Below are positions 7,279 through 15,673 of a DNA stretch of 46,802 bases, in pieces. The first letter of the stretch is position 1. Every line of letters starts with the position of its first letter. This DNA comes from a virus. The notes under the pieces are model-generated. The model saw only the letters and a program-made list of their open reading frames with translations, was not told the origin of the DNA and ran no database searches. A program made the translations under genes and the position numbers. The stretch is taken from positions 1 through 46,802 of the IMG/VR virus record IMGVR_UViG_3300045974_000591. One strand, 5' to 3'.

Positions 7279-8082
7279 ATGTCTAATTTTTTGCCGGGAA
7301 ATCTAAATTCACGAGTACATAATGCATTTGAAAATTTAAAAGTAACTGCTCAGAAAATACCAAATTTAACAGTTAATATTTCACCTGGTGGTTTTTGGAA
7401 TTTATCAGACATAGATTCTGTTTATATTAAATTTAATGGAACTACAACTAATGCTATTGAAGCTCCATTATTTCATAATAGGTGGTCAGTAATTTGTTTA
7501 ACAGTAGAAGGATTAATAACTATTATTCATGGTGAAGAATTAAATCAACCAATTTTGCCGCATCTCCCTATTAATCAAATTCCTTTAGCCGCAATTTATT
7601 TTACTCAAGATACAATAGCTATAACTTCAGACAATATTTATGACATTAGATCTTTTTTAGCTAATCCTTCACCTTCAACAAAATCTAAAATTAATATTGC
7701 TGTTAATAATACATCTGTTGGTGTAGTTCATAATATAAATTTTAAAACTGGTGATAATATAACTTTTACAACAGAATATCATGAAGAAACAGATAACTTA
7801 GATTTAATTTTTACTACTATAGATACTGTTGCTCAATCTTCAGATACTGTTGTTGAATTTAATTCTTTTAATTTAAACCACACTGCAGGATCATCACAAG
7901 AATTTTCTAGAGGTGACCATTCACATGGATCACCAGAAAATCCTATAATTCCACATTTAGAATCATATAATCATGAATATCTTGCCGATATTCCCAACAT
8001 ATTAAGTGAATTATCTTTTATTAAATTGACTCTAACTAATATTTTAGGTGGTATTAATGGGGGACATGCAAATACTATCTAA
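7279..8082 (+). CDS. Fibre/adhesin-type virion protein, 267 aa
   Basis: SD is AAGGAG, five bases before the ATG. The N-terminal 130 residues form a beta-rich domain (KVTAQKIPNLTVNISPGGFW; IPLAAIYFTQDTIAITSDNI) that is clearly repeated in the protein at 8984-9694. Near residue 210 is FSRGDHSHGS, a His/Asp motif common in phage tail fibres and often linked to trimerisation or attachment elements. The C-terminus is helical and Leu/Asn-rich. The duplicated domain and fibre motif place it in a receptor-binding or tail-appendage module. Confidence 0.65.
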   Translation: MSNFLPGNLNSRVHNAFENLKVTAQKIPNLTVNISPGGFWNLSDIDSVYIKFNGTTTNAIEAPLFHNRWSVICLTVEGLITIIHGEELNQPILPHLPINQIPLAAIYFTQDTIAITSDNIYDIRSFLANPSPSTKSKINIAVNNTSVGVVHNINFKTGDNITFTTEYHEETDNLDLIFTTIDTVAQSSDTVVEFNSFNLNHTAGSSQEFSRGDHSHGSPENPIIPHLESYNHEYLADIPNILSELSFIKLTLTNILGGINGGHANTI

Positions 8083-8101
8083 AATATATGAGGTAAATGA
8101 C

Positions 8102-8638
8102 ATGATTAAATGTAAATTTATATATGGGGAAACAACATTTGAATTACAAAAATTAGATATTATAACTGTTGATGGTAAATTATTTAATCCATTGCATTGG
8201 GTAATTCAATGGAGAGGATTAGATTCTGCCGTTCATAATTTAACTGCTTTGGATTCCAATGGTAATTGTTTAAGCCCCCAAATAGGCGGAACAAAAATAG
8301 AACACATTAGTGAATATTTTAATAGAAATATTACAATACATCGATTTAAATATTTAACATCAGAAATAGAAAATACCTTTAATGAGATACAGAAAAATAA
8401 CAAAGGTTATGATTTAAAATTATGGATTTTAGGCGGTATTTTTGGTTTAACTTGTAAAAAATGGGTAAACGAATCTAAACAATATATATGTTCTGAATTA
8501 CCATATTGGGCAATTCAAGAAAATTTTAAATTAACTCCAAAAGATGAAACTTTGCCGATGCCCAGATTTTTTAGATATAATCCATTTTTTGAAAAGATTT
8601 ATGAAGGGAATTGTGGAGCACATTTATTTCTAGATTGA
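8102..8638 (+). CDS. Permuted papain-like (YiiX/NlpC-P60-type) hydrolase, 178 aa
   Basis: The ATG at 8102 follows GAGG with eight bases between; the longer frame from 8048 overlaps the previous gene. The candidate catalytic His is in DSAVHNLTAL (H45) and the Cys is in QYICSELPYWA (C130). His before Cys, with CSE and aromatic residues after it, is the order of circularly permuted NlpC/P60 enzymes such as YiiX. These cut amide bonds in peptidoglycan or related substrates. Its place among fibre genes suggests a virion-associated or host-surface-directed enzyme. The sequence is divergent, so this is a moderate call. Confidence 0.6.
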   Translation: MIKCKFIYGETTFELQKLDIITVDGKLFNPLHWVIQWRGLDSAVHNLTALDSNGNCLSPQIGGTKIEHISEYFNRNITIHRFKYLTSEIENTFNEIQKNNKGYDLKLWILGGIFGLTCKKWVNESKQYICSELPYWAIQENFKLTPKDETLPMPRFFRYNPFFEKIYEGNCGAHLFLD

Positions 8639-8714
8639 ATATATAAATTTTTATGAACCCTTGGGCGATTCAGTTTGTTATAAAAACAATAACTATATTT
8701 ATAGGGATTAAAAC

Positions 8715-8975
8715 ATGGAAATACTTAAATTAAAGGGTGATATTATGCCGGAATTAGCGAAAATAAAACAATTAGAAGAACAATTTTTTTCTAATGTTAT
8801 TGATTTATTAGATACTCAACAAAAAACTTTAATTGAAATGATAGAACAAACAAAAATTGAAACTATAAATGAAATAAAAGACGAACTTGCCGATATTAAA
8901 AATTTTATAAACAATCTACACCCATGTACTATTATGTTAGAAAGAATAATTAATGAGATTAAATTAGTAAAATAG
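8715..8975 (+). CDS. Coiled-coil hypothetical protein, 86 aa
   Basis: Two starts are possible: ATG at 8715 after AGGGATTAAAAC, or ATG at 8745 after AAAGGGTGA, giving a product starting MPELAKIKQL. The protein is almost wholly alpha-helical and charged, with a heptad-like pattern (QLEEQFFSNVIDLLDTQQ) and a single Cys near residue 70. It may be a small trimeric or dimeric coiled-coil connector or chaperone for the adjacent fibre genes. No family is recognised. Confidence 0.5.
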   Translation: MEILKLKGDIMPELAKIKQLEEQFFSNVIDLLDTQQKTLIEMIEQTKIETINEIKDELADIKNFINNLHPCTIMLERIINEIKLVK

Positions 8976-8983
8976 GAGTAAAT

Positions 8984-9694
8984 ATGAATAACCCACTATA
9001 TGGAGATGAATATAGAAAAATATTATCTAATTTTGCAACTTTAAAGGTAGAAGCTTTAAATATGCCAAATATGGTAGTTCAAATAAGTGCTGGTGGTTTT
9101 TGGAGATATACTATTGATGGTGCTAAATATATTGAATTTCCTGGTGGTTATTCACCAATAATAACTGCCCCATTAACTGGTGCAAAGTGGGTTATTATAG
9201 CAATAACAGAATCAGGATTAATTATTAATTTAGATGGAACAAATATTGATTTTCCTAGCATACCTAGATACAGAACTCCATTAGCAGCAATTTATGTACA
9301 ATCAACTACACAAAAAATTACTAACGATATGATTTGTGATATTCGACCATTGTTTGATATGATTATAAGATTTCATGATGATTTATTCGGTCGAGAAGAA
9401 GTGGGGTGTCATCCAATTGAAGCAGTAGTTGGATTAACTGAAATATTAGATTCTTTAATAAATAATGAAACATTTCAATTAAATTTAGATGAAAAAGCAG
9501 ATGTTGATGGAACAACTTCAACTACTTTTACTTTAAATAAAGATCAAACCGGCACACCCTCTAGTAATGTATTAATAGAAGTAGAAAGAGGGGATGAAAA
9601 TAATGTATCAATTCAATGGAATGAAACAGCAAAATCTTGGCAATTTACTAATGATGGTGTTGATTGGTATAATTTAACAGGTACTCTAGTTTAA
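8984..9694 (+). CDS. Fibre/adhesin-type virion protein, paralogue of the 7279 gene product, 236 aa
   Basis: Residues 14-125 are homologous to the N-terminal domain of the 7279-8082 product: TLKVEALNMPNMVVQISAGG against NLKVTAQKIPNLTVNISPGG, and TPLAAIYVQSTTQKITND against IPLAAIYFTQDTIAITSD. The C-terminal part differs and carries a fibre-like Thr/Asn-rich segment (TTSTTFTLNKDQTGTPSSN) ending VDWYNLTGTLV. SD is AGGAG. The two genes probably encode related parts of the same tail appendage or alternative adhesins. Confidence 0.65.
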   Translation: MNNPLYGDEYRKILSNFATLKVEALNMPNMVVQISAGGFWRYTIDGAKYIEFPGGYSPIITAPLTGAKWVIIAITESGLIINLDGTNIDFPSIPRYRTPLAAIYVQSTTQKITNDMICDIRPLFDMIIRFHDDLFGREEVGCHPIEAVVGLTEILDSLINNETFQLNLDEKADVDGTTSTTFTLNKDQTGTPSSNVLIEVERGDENNVSIQWNETAKSWQFTNDGVDWYNLTGTLV

Positions 9695-9708
9695 TTTTGG
9701 AGTAAAAT

Positions 9709-10209
9709 ATGTCTGATACTAATTTATATAATACGCCAGAAAATTGGCGTCAGCTCAATCCTATTTTAGAAAAAGATGAAATTGGTTATGAAGTAAATTA
9801 TGATGGAGTTTCAAATAGATGTAAAATTGGTAATGGAATAATGCCCTGGAATTTTTTACCATATTACAGGTCAGTGGTTCCCGTTGGTAGTTCACAAGGA
9901 GTACAAGGTCCTCCTGGAGTACAAGGTCCACAAGGTGCCGGAACTCAAGGTCCACAAGGCGCGTATGGTGGTCCACAAGGAGAAATAGGTTTCCAGGGGT
10001 TTCCAGGGGAAATTGGTAACCAAGGACCACAAGGAGATATAGGTTTACCAGGACCACAAGGCTCTCAAGGAGCACTCACAAGACAAATTCCACCAACATC
10101 CGCGACTGCCACTGGTGTAGCTGGAACTACTTTTATAGGAACTGATAATTATTTATATCATTGTTCAGCAACTAATACTTGGGTCAGAACTTTAATGTCA
10201 ACATGGTAA
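9709..10209 (+). CDS. Collagen-like tail fibre protein, 166 aa
   Basis: Residues about 10-52 ([18 protein letters not shown] ... [15 protein letters not shown]) resemble the N-terminal domain of the Bordetella phage tropism determinant (Mtd_N-like), which appears in many fibre proteins. Residues about 62-123 are Gly-X-Y repeats rich in Pro and Gln ([23 protein letters not shown]), predicting a collagen-like triple helix with short interruptions. The last 40 residues form a small globular end with [16 protein letters not shown]. Trimeric fibres of this kind are common in phage tails. Neighbouring fibre genes support that role. Confidence 0.8.
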   Translation: MSDTNLYNTPENWRQLNPILEKDEIGYEVNYDGVSNRCKIGNGIMPWNFLPYYRSVVPVGSSQGVQGPPGVQGPQGAGTQGPQGAYGGPQGEIGFQGFPGEIGNQGPQGDIGLPGPQGSQGALTRQIPPTSATATGVAGTTFIGTDNYLYHCSATNTWVRTLMSTW

Positions 10210-10230
10210 TAAAATTTAGAGGAGAAATAT

Positions 10231-10572
10231 ATGTCTGATCAACTTAAATTACAAACAGCAGTTACGTTTGTGCAACAAAGTCCACCAGAAACCGTTCGGT
10301 TAATTGATACTGAAAGAGTTTGCATGCCTACTGGTTATGCCAATGGTATGTTAACTTTAAATAGTAATGATGTTGATGTTATGATTGTTGATGGTGCTAA
10401 TATTTTTATTATGACTGCATGCAAAGGTATTACTCTTAAGATTGGCACAACTACAGCATTGCCACTATTAAATCTTACTGAATTTTCTTATCGTGGACAA
10501 AAAACCGTATTCTTTATTTCTAATCCAACTACAGAGGCGATTGCTGTTAAATATGCATCAGCGAGTGAATAA
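10231..10572 (+). CDS. Small beta-rich virion-type protein, 113 aa
   Basis: SD is GAGGAG. The product is beta-rich and has no membrane segment. It contains alternating strands (MLTLNSNDVDVMIVDGANIF) and ends in a strand NPTTEAIAVKYASASE. It sits directly after the collagen-like fibre gene and two bases before the first leader-bearing small gene. It may be a fibre tip, decoration or head/tail accessory protein. I do not recognise a family. Confidence 0.5.
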   Translation: MSDQLKLQTAVTFVQQSPPETVRLIDTERVCMPTGYANGMLTLNSNDVDVMIVDGANIFIMTACKGITLKIGTTTALPLLNLTEFSYRGQKTVFFISNPTTEAIAVKYASASE

Positions 10573-10574
10573 TT

Positions 10575-10913
10575 ATGATATCTATTTCATCTTTATTTGA
10601 AATATCATTTGGATTATTAACTAACTTTGCAAATAAAAACCAAGAGAATGCAAAACAAGGTCAATATATTAGAGATAACGCGATTAAAGGTTTATCAAAT
10701 ATAGATAATAGATCAAATACTGCAGAAATGGATCATTCAATACATAAAAATAATCTATCATTTGGAAATGGTTTACTTAATACTACAACCAGAAATAATC
10801 AACGAATGGACGAAATAAAAAATAGATTAAATATGAGATCACAACCTAATTATAAATCTTCACCTGAATATGAAAAAAGTAAGTATATAACTTCAAATAT
10901 TAAAGGTATGTAA
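10575..10913 (+). CDS. Leader-bearing small protein, candidate capsid cargo, 112 aa
   Basis: The N-terminus MISISSLFE matches the shared leader described in the findings, with Glu at residue 9. The rest is polar and Asn/Lys-rich, low in hydrophobic core, and likely extended or helical (RDNAIKGLSNIDNRSNT). The start follows the previous stop by two bases and has no clear SD, so coupling is likely. No catalytic motif is seen. The small, basic, low-complexity character fits a T4-type internal protein, but that is inference. Confidence 0.5.
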   Translation: MISISSLFEISFGLLTNFANKNQENAKQGQYIRDNAIKGLSNIDNRSNTAEMDHSIHKNNLSFGNGLLNTTTRNNQRMDEIKNRLNMRSQPNYKSSPEYEKSKYITSNIKGM

Positions 10914-10963
10914 AGAGAGTAAGATAAAGAATTTGGAAAAATAAAATATAGGAGATTAATTAT

Positions 10964-11185
10964 ATGCTTTCAATATGTGAAAGTTTTTTTGACGATGCAA
11001 AGCAAAGATTTAAAAATTTTGCCGATACTACTGTTATTAAAACTAATGATGCTATTGCTAAAGGTGTAACTGCTGGATTACCAGTTTATAATAAATTAAA
11101 AGAAGATGCTAAAGTTAAAAGTATGGAGTATGTGCAAAAAGGTAAACAAGCATATAATACAGGATTGGATCGATTAAAAGTATAG
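10964..11185 (+). CDS. Leader-bearing small basic protein, 73 aa
   Basis: SD is AGGAG. The product begins MLSICESFFDDAKQRF. Its first nine residues closely match the 17068 gene product (MVSICESLF), though the rest differs. It is Lys/Ala-rich and helical (AIAKGVTAGLPVYNKLKEDA) with no membrane segment. The ICE tripeptide at residues 4-6 fits the (I/L)-x-E form of a prohead protease site. The function is unknown; candidate DNA-associated internal protein. Confidence 0.5.
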   Translation: MLSICESFFDDAKQRFKNFADTTVIKTNDAIAKGVTAGLPVYNKLKEDAKVKSMEYVQKGKQAYNTGLDRLKV

Positions 11186-11198
11186 GAGAGAAAATTAT

Positions 11199-11573
11199 AT
11201 GATTAGTTTATATGAAATATTTAGTGATACAGCACCAACTACTATTAATTATCCGGGTATGAAAAAAGAGAACTCTGAAACATCTATACATACCCATGGG
11301 AAAAAGAAAAAGAAGATTATATCTGAATACAGCAATTCTTTCTTTGATGGTATGGCAAATAAAAATAAACAAGATTATATTTATAATAATCACGAATCAG
11401 AAAAATTAGGTACACCAGCACAAAAAACAGAATATGCTAATAAAAGAGAAATTGCTCTTAGAAATTTACCACGAGTAGAAAATTTAAGAAAACGAGAAGA
11501 AGAAAATAGAAAAACTCGAATACTCAATAAAGTTAATAAACCTTTTTATTTTGCTCAAAATAAACCTGTTTAA
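11199..11573 (+). CDS. Leader-bearing basic protein, 124 aa
   Basis: SD is AGGAG. It begins MISLYEIFSD, a variant of the shared leader with Glu at residue 6. The body is very basic and disordered-looking, with a Lys run (HGKKKKKIISEYSN) and Arg/Glu-rich helices (RVENLRKREEENRKTRILNK). There is no membrane segment. High positive charge and small size fit packaging with DNA. I see no enzyme motif. Confidence 0.5.
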   Translation: MISLYEIFSDTAPTTINYPGMKKENSETSIHTHGKKKKKIISEYSNSFFDGMANKNKQDYIYNNHESEKLGTPAQKTEYANKREIALRNLPRVENLRKREEENRKTRILNKVNKPFYFAQNKPV

Positions 11574-11591
11574 TTTAAATAGGAGTTCATA

Positions 11592-13232
11592 ATGTATGTT
11601 CATAACTTCTATGCTGATCTCCTTTTATCTATACGAATGTTATATGATAAATATGTTTTTGAAAATGATAAATATATTAAGAGATATGAATTCAATATTG
11701 GAAATAGAACATTTCAATTACCTTATGACTTAAAGCCAAATTTTGAATTTCCTAATATGATAGTAACTCTTAATGATGAAAATTCAGCATTTGGTCAGAA
11801 ACCAGAAGTTTCCCAAAATATAAAAGGTTGGAATATTGATCAAGTTCCAGTATTATGGAATGAAACAAATAATAGTATTATTTATGTTCAAGAAGAAATG
11901 ATTTTAGTGCCAATTACTTCTTCTATTAATTGTGAATCACAACTACAAGCTAAAGAAGTAGCTAATGTAATTAAACGTTGGTTACCTAATAACAAGTTTA
12001 TACAATTTTTGGAATTTGTATCATTTTTAGAATTATCTAAAGATTTTCTTTCCATTAATGATTTTAATCCCGATATACAAAAAATCAATAATATCTATCA
12101 AAAGATTAATAAAAGAAGTGGAGATTTGGAATATTGTTTTGGAATGCATTATAAACCTTTTATTAGATTGGATTCGATTTCAACTACAATTCCAGATTCT
12201 TCACAACGATCATATCAAGTAACATCAGAAGTTACATATATGATACAAGAACCTTTATATTTATATAATGATCAACTTCCTAATAGTCCTGTTGAAAGAA
12301 TTAATTTTGCCTTAGGTGTTTCATCTGGATTTGAACCGATATCCACTATACCTGCTTTTAAAATTTTAACTAATACTACTGCTGATGATAGTGGCTTTAT
12401 TAAGAAAAAAATAATTTTTTATGAAGACTTATCTATTTTAGATAATCGTCTTATTGATATGGTTGTTTTATTAAAAAATGAAACATATAAAAAATCTGAT
12501 AACTTTACAGTCTATAAAAAAGTAGATGATATTTTTTATATACGAATTAATGATAAAAAATATCAGATAGCTCTTTCCGCATTATCCGAAACTCCATCTA
12601 AAATTTCTATAAATGATGATGATACTTTATCTATTACAATGGATAGTAATTATAATATTACAGTTTATCTGCATCGGAAGTTAAAAATCTTTCCGGTAAT
12701 ATTTAATACTAATGATTTTATTTTAACAACTGATTATGAATATGATATTATAACAACAGATATTAATACGGGAAAATCAAATATTGTATATAATTTTAAA
12801 GATTATATTTTAGATGAAGAAAAGAATAGTATTAGTATTTCTTTTTTAAATAGTGAATGGAATAAGATTTTTCCAACTTTATTAAGACCATTTATCATTC
12901 AATTTTATACGAAACAATATCCAGAAAAATCTAATTCTGATTTAGCTAGTTCGGATATATTAAATGTTAAAATTATTAACAATCAAGAAACATTAGTAGT
13001 AATTACATGGGCTACTATTCCATTAACAACTTCACAAATTGAATATGGAATAGATGAAACGTATGGATTATTTTCTAATAAAGATGAAAAGTTTACTAAA
13101 GTTCACAGAGTTATGTTATGTGGATTAACTCCTAATACCCAATATCATTATCGTGTTAATACTATTGGGCAAAATTATCAACCTATAGTATCTAATGATA
13201 TAATATTTACGACAATCGGGAGTTCTGTATGA
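11592..13232 (+). CDS. Large virion protein with C-terminal fibronectin type III domain, 546 aa
   Basis: SD is AGGAG. The N-terminal region (about 1-200) is mixed helix/strand with aromatic residues; the middle is beta-rich. Residues about 458-545 resemble a fibronectin type III or purple-acid-phosphatase N-terminal-like domain: TLVVITWATIPLTTSQIEYG, then LCGLTPNTQYHYRVNTIG, then a last strand IIFTT. Such domains occur on phage tails and capsids and bind surfaces weakly. It overlaps the next gene by four bases (ATGA). It is probably a tail or baseplate-associated structural protein; no family is recognised for the N-terminal part. Confidence 0.6.
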   Translation: MYVHNFYADLLLSIRMLYDKYVFENDKYIKRYEFNIGNRTFQLPYDLKPNFEFPNMIVTLNDENSAFGQKPEVSQNIKGWNIDQVPVLWNETNNSIIYVQEEMILVPITSSINCESQLQAKEVANVIKRWLPNNKFIQFLEFVSFLELSKDFLSINDFNPDIQKINNIYQKINKRSGDLEYCFGMHYKPFIRLDSISTTIPDSSQRSYQVTSEVTYMIQEPLYLYNDQLPNSPVERINFALGVSSGFEPISTIPAFKILTNTTADDSGFIKKKIIFYEDLSILDNRLIDMVVLLKNETYKKSDNFTVYKKVDDIFYIRINDKKYQIALSALSETPSKISINDDDTLSITMDSNYNITVYLHRKLKIFPVIFNTNDFILTTDYEYDIITTDINTGKSNIVYNFKDYILDEEKNSISISFLNSEWNKIFPTLLRPFIIQFYTKQYPEKSNSDLASSDILNVKIINNQETLVVITWATIPLTTSQIEYGIDETYGLFSNKDEKFTKVHRVMLCGLTPNTQYHYRVNTIGQNYQPIVSNDIIFTTIGSSV

Positions 13233-13771
13233 TTTCAATAATGAAAATTTTAAGTGAAGCAGATGCCTATTATCAACCAGGAACAAAAATCCCATTACCA
13301 CCAAGACCAACTTATGCACCACGTCAAGGAACAGTAGCTCAACAACCAATGATTGCACAACCACAACAAGTTCAACAACCACATGTTGTGACAGTTACTA
13401 CACCACAACCAGTGCAACAACCAGTTTTGCAACCACCACCGATTGCAATACCTCCCCAAGTTGCTCCACAACCACTTATTGTTCAACCACCAAGAGCCGC
13501 TGGTATGCCTGCAACTAATGTTGGACAACAAGTAGCAGATAAAGCAAAACAACAAGTTGAATTAATTAAGCCAATACAGAAAAATTTAACTGCTGGTGAA
13601 CATGCTGCTGCATTGGCTGAAAAAGGTGTTCGCGGAGCAGGTCAAGTTGCTGGTGATTTAACACATGGTATTGGCGATGTAGCAAATGCTCATCCAGGTG
13701 TAGCCACGGCAGTAACTGGTGCATTGGCGGCATTGGGAATAAATAAATATCTGAAGAGAAATAATCAATAA
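13229..13771 (+). CDS. Leader-bearing Pro/Gln-rich protein with Gly/Ala-rich helix and basic tail, 180 aa
   Basis: It begins MISIMKILSEADAY, with LSE at residues 8-10. Residues about 20-95 are dominated by Pro, Gln and Val (PQQVQQPHVVTVTTPQPVQQ), an extended linker. The C-terminal 58 residues (from GEHAAALAEKGVRG to the end) match the 13786 gene product and contain a hydrophobic helix HPGVATAVTGALAALG followed by a basic tail (INKYLKRNNQ). It overlaps the previous gene by four bases. It is the first of a run of proteins with this C-terminal helix. A role in membrane interaction or cargo anchoring is inferred. Confidence 0.55.
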   Translation: MISIMKILSEADAYYQPGTKIPLPPRPTYAPRQGTVAQQPMIAQPQQVQQPHVVTVTTPQPVQQPVLQPPPIAIPPQVAPQPLIVQPPRAAGMPATNVGQQVADKAKQQVELIKPIQKNLTAGEHAAALAEKGVRGAGQVAGDLTHGIGDVANAHPGVATAVTGALAALGINKYLKRNNQ

Positions 13772-13785
13772 GGAGAATTTTGATC

Positions 13786-14277
13786 ATGGCTTTTGAATTT
13801 GCAAAAAATGGTGTTTTAGAAGAGGGTTGGAAAGGCAAAGCTGCAGTGGGTGCTGCTGGATTAGGAGCTTCTTTATATGCTGCTAAAAAATTAGGTGATA
13901 TGGCAAGTGATGCTGCTGATGGTGCTGGTAAATTTGCTCTTAAGAAAACTGGATTAACTACACAGACAGCAGCTGATGCAGCAGCTAATCAAAAGTTTAC
14001 AGAAGGTCAAATTGCGGGGAAAAATGCAGCAGCGGCAGCAGCTAAAAAAGCAGCAGAAGAAAAAGCTAATGTAGTAACACACACTGATACTAATGGTACT
14101 GGTGAACATGTAAATGCAATAGCACAAAAAGGAATAAAAGGTGCTGCTTCAGTTGCTAGTGATGCAACAACTGCTATTGGTCATGGAATTGATACTCATC
14201 CTGGTGTAGCAGCGTTAGCAGCAGGCGCAGTTCTAGGCGCAGTTCTTCGTCGCCGTAGACAAAATCAGGGTCAATAA
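13786..14277 (+). CDS. Ala/Lys-rich protein with two Gly/Ala helices and basic tail, 163 aa
   Basis: The ATG at 13786 has AGGAG ten bases upstream; a TTG at 13780 is too close to the SD. The sequence begins MAFEFAKNGVLEEGWKGKAA and contains a first hydrophobic stretch AAVGAAGLGASLYAAKKLG, a long Ala/Lys helix (NAAAAAAKKAAEEKAN), and a C-terminal unit homologous to the previous gene (GEHVNAIAQKGIKGAASVAS ... HPGVAALAAGAVLGAVLRRRR). VLEE near residues 11-14 could be an (I/L)-x-E cut site. It is probably a capsid-internal or membrane-active protein. Confidence 0.55.
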   Translation: MAFEFAKNGVLEEGWKGKAAVGAAGLGASLYAAKKLGDMASDAADGAGKFALKKTGLTTQTAADAAANQKFTEGQIAGKNAAAAAAKKAAEEKANVVTHTDTNGTGEHVNAIAQKGIKGAASVASDATTAIGHGIDTHPGVAALAAGAVLGAVLRRRRQNQGQ

Positions 14278-14306
14278 AAATAGAAAATATCTTGGAGGAT
14301 TTTTAA

Positions 14307-15109
14307 ATGTTTAATACCTTATATCAAACGTTAGGTCCAGTTTTATTTGAACAAATTATTATTGAATCTGTTTGTGACTATTGTTTATATGAAAATAAAT
14401 TAGAAGAAACAGTACAATCATTTGAAGCCCAAACATTTGATGATGTATTCTTCTCTAATATTACTCCTTATTTTATGAAAAATTTAGGTATTTATAAACC
14501 TGAATTATTAGAAGAAACAGCAAATCATGCATTTCCCGCTGATCGTTATGGATTAAATAATGTAGCCAGTACTAATGTTCGAACTGGACAAATTAATGCG
14601 AAAAGTAGTCCAGCTAGTAAAAATACACAAAACAATAATACTGGCAATACTGTATCATCTCCTAAAAAAGATAATCCGGATACTGCAATTCCCACAATTA
14701 ATCCTACACACGAAGCAATAACAGAAAATCTTTTCTATTTTGATGCAAAAGATAAAGTTATTAGTGGGGAAAATAAAATAATCCCAATTCGTATTACTCC
14801 GGAAGTATCTACAGCAAAACCAGGTTCTACAGCTGTATTTCTTTGTGAAGCAATTGCTAATGGTATTAACCAAGCAATTGATGTATTAGAAGAAGCTCGT
14901 TGTAGTAAAATGAATAAAGCAGTTAAAGCTGCTGCTATTGCTGGTGGTTTGAAAAAAAAAGTTTAAATGAATCAATAGATCCAGAATCAAAAGAACAACT
15001 TAATAAATTATTAACAATAAATGCTGGGCTTAGTGTTGCTGGTATGGCAACATTAGGAACTGCAGCATTATTAGCAAAATTAAAAAATAAAAAGAAGAAA
15101 AATAACTAA
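14307..15109 (+). CDS. Protein probably completed by a -1 frameshift, 219 aa (0 frame) or 267 aa (shifted)
   Basis: The 0-frame product starts at 14307 after GGAGG and stops at 14966 right after AAA AAA AAA GTT TAA. Nine As run from 14952 to 14960. Shifting back one base there gives an open frame to 15109 that adds SLNESIDPESKEQLNKLL, a hydrophobic helix (INAGLSVAGMATLGTAALLA) and a basic end (KLKNKKKKNN). That helix plus tail is the hallmark of the neighbouring proteins, so the extension looks real. The framing A_AAA_AAA (14954-14960) is a permitted bacterial slippery sequence. The N-terminus includes VLFEQIIIES, with (L/I)-x-E sites. A sequencing or assembly indel is the alternative. The central part is Asn/Ser/Thr-rich. 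Confidence 0.6.
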
Positions 15110-15152
15110 ATTTACTCATAGAGTAAAAACATCAATCTAAGAGGAGTTACAA

Positions 15153-15659
15153 ATGGACATCAACAAAATCATCGAAGAATCAATCAATGCCGTTATTGGT
15201 GAAACTACCATCATGGAAAGTTCTGAAGTAGTTGAAGAATCAGTAGCTTCGAAAGTTAAAGAAGCCGCAGATAATGCTGGTATTGCTACTCATCTTAAAG
15301 ATGTCGACCCGGCTAAAACTGGTGCATTAGCTGCTGCGTTAGCAGCTGGTGTTGGTGCGGTTGCCCTTGCTAAGAAACTTCGTTCTTCTGGTCAGAGGAA
15401 GCGAATTCAAGGTAATTCTCCTTCTGCTGGTGTTGTTCCTGGATTGAATGCTGCCGAAGCAGCAGTAGAAAAAGCAGCAGCAGTACCTGGTAAAGCAGCT
15501 AAAGCAGCTAGAGCTGCTGGTACAAAATTAAAAACTCGTGCACAACATGCTGCAAGAACTGCCGATTTAAATTATAATTTTGCTAAAGGTGTATTGAAAG
15601 ATAAAGCCAACCAAGCGTTAGATAAAGGCTACGGTACATTAAAAGCCAAAATGAAATAA
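15153..15659 (+). CDS. Histone-H1-like Ala/Lys-rich protein with Gly/Ala helix, 168 aa
   Basis: SD is GAGGAG. The acidic N-terminus (MDINKIIEESINAVIGETTI) precedes a unit HLKDVDPAKTGALAAALAAG (47-66) with a hydrophobic helix at 57-73. It continues KKLRSSGQRKRIQG, then an Ala/Lys/Arg-rich tail (KAAKAARAAGTKLKTRAQHA) like histone H1 or DNA-packing proteins. HLKD-x-D followed by the helix is shared with the 15674 gene product. It probably binds DNA inside the capsid or during delivery. The unit's helix may insert in or line a membrane; both roles are inference. Confidence 0.6.
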   Translation: MDINKIIEESINAVIGETTIMESSEVVEESVASKVKEAADNAGIATHLKDVDPAKTGALAAALAAGVGAVALAKKLRSSGQRKRIQGNSPSAGVVPGLNAAEAAVEKAAAVPGKAAKAARAAGTKLKTRAQHAARTADLNYNFAKGVLKDKANQALDKGYGTLKAKMK

Positions 15660-15673
15660 TTAATGAGGTAATT

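Noticed and set aside
8653-8733. Possible 26-codon ORF between the papain-like and coiled-coil genes
   Set aside because: Too short, no SD, and overlaps the start of the next gene.
13125-13838. Minus-strand ORFs rich in Leu, Trp and His
   Set aside because: They are shadows of the Pro/Gln- and Ala-rich genes at 13229-14277, whose plus-strand SDs are clear.
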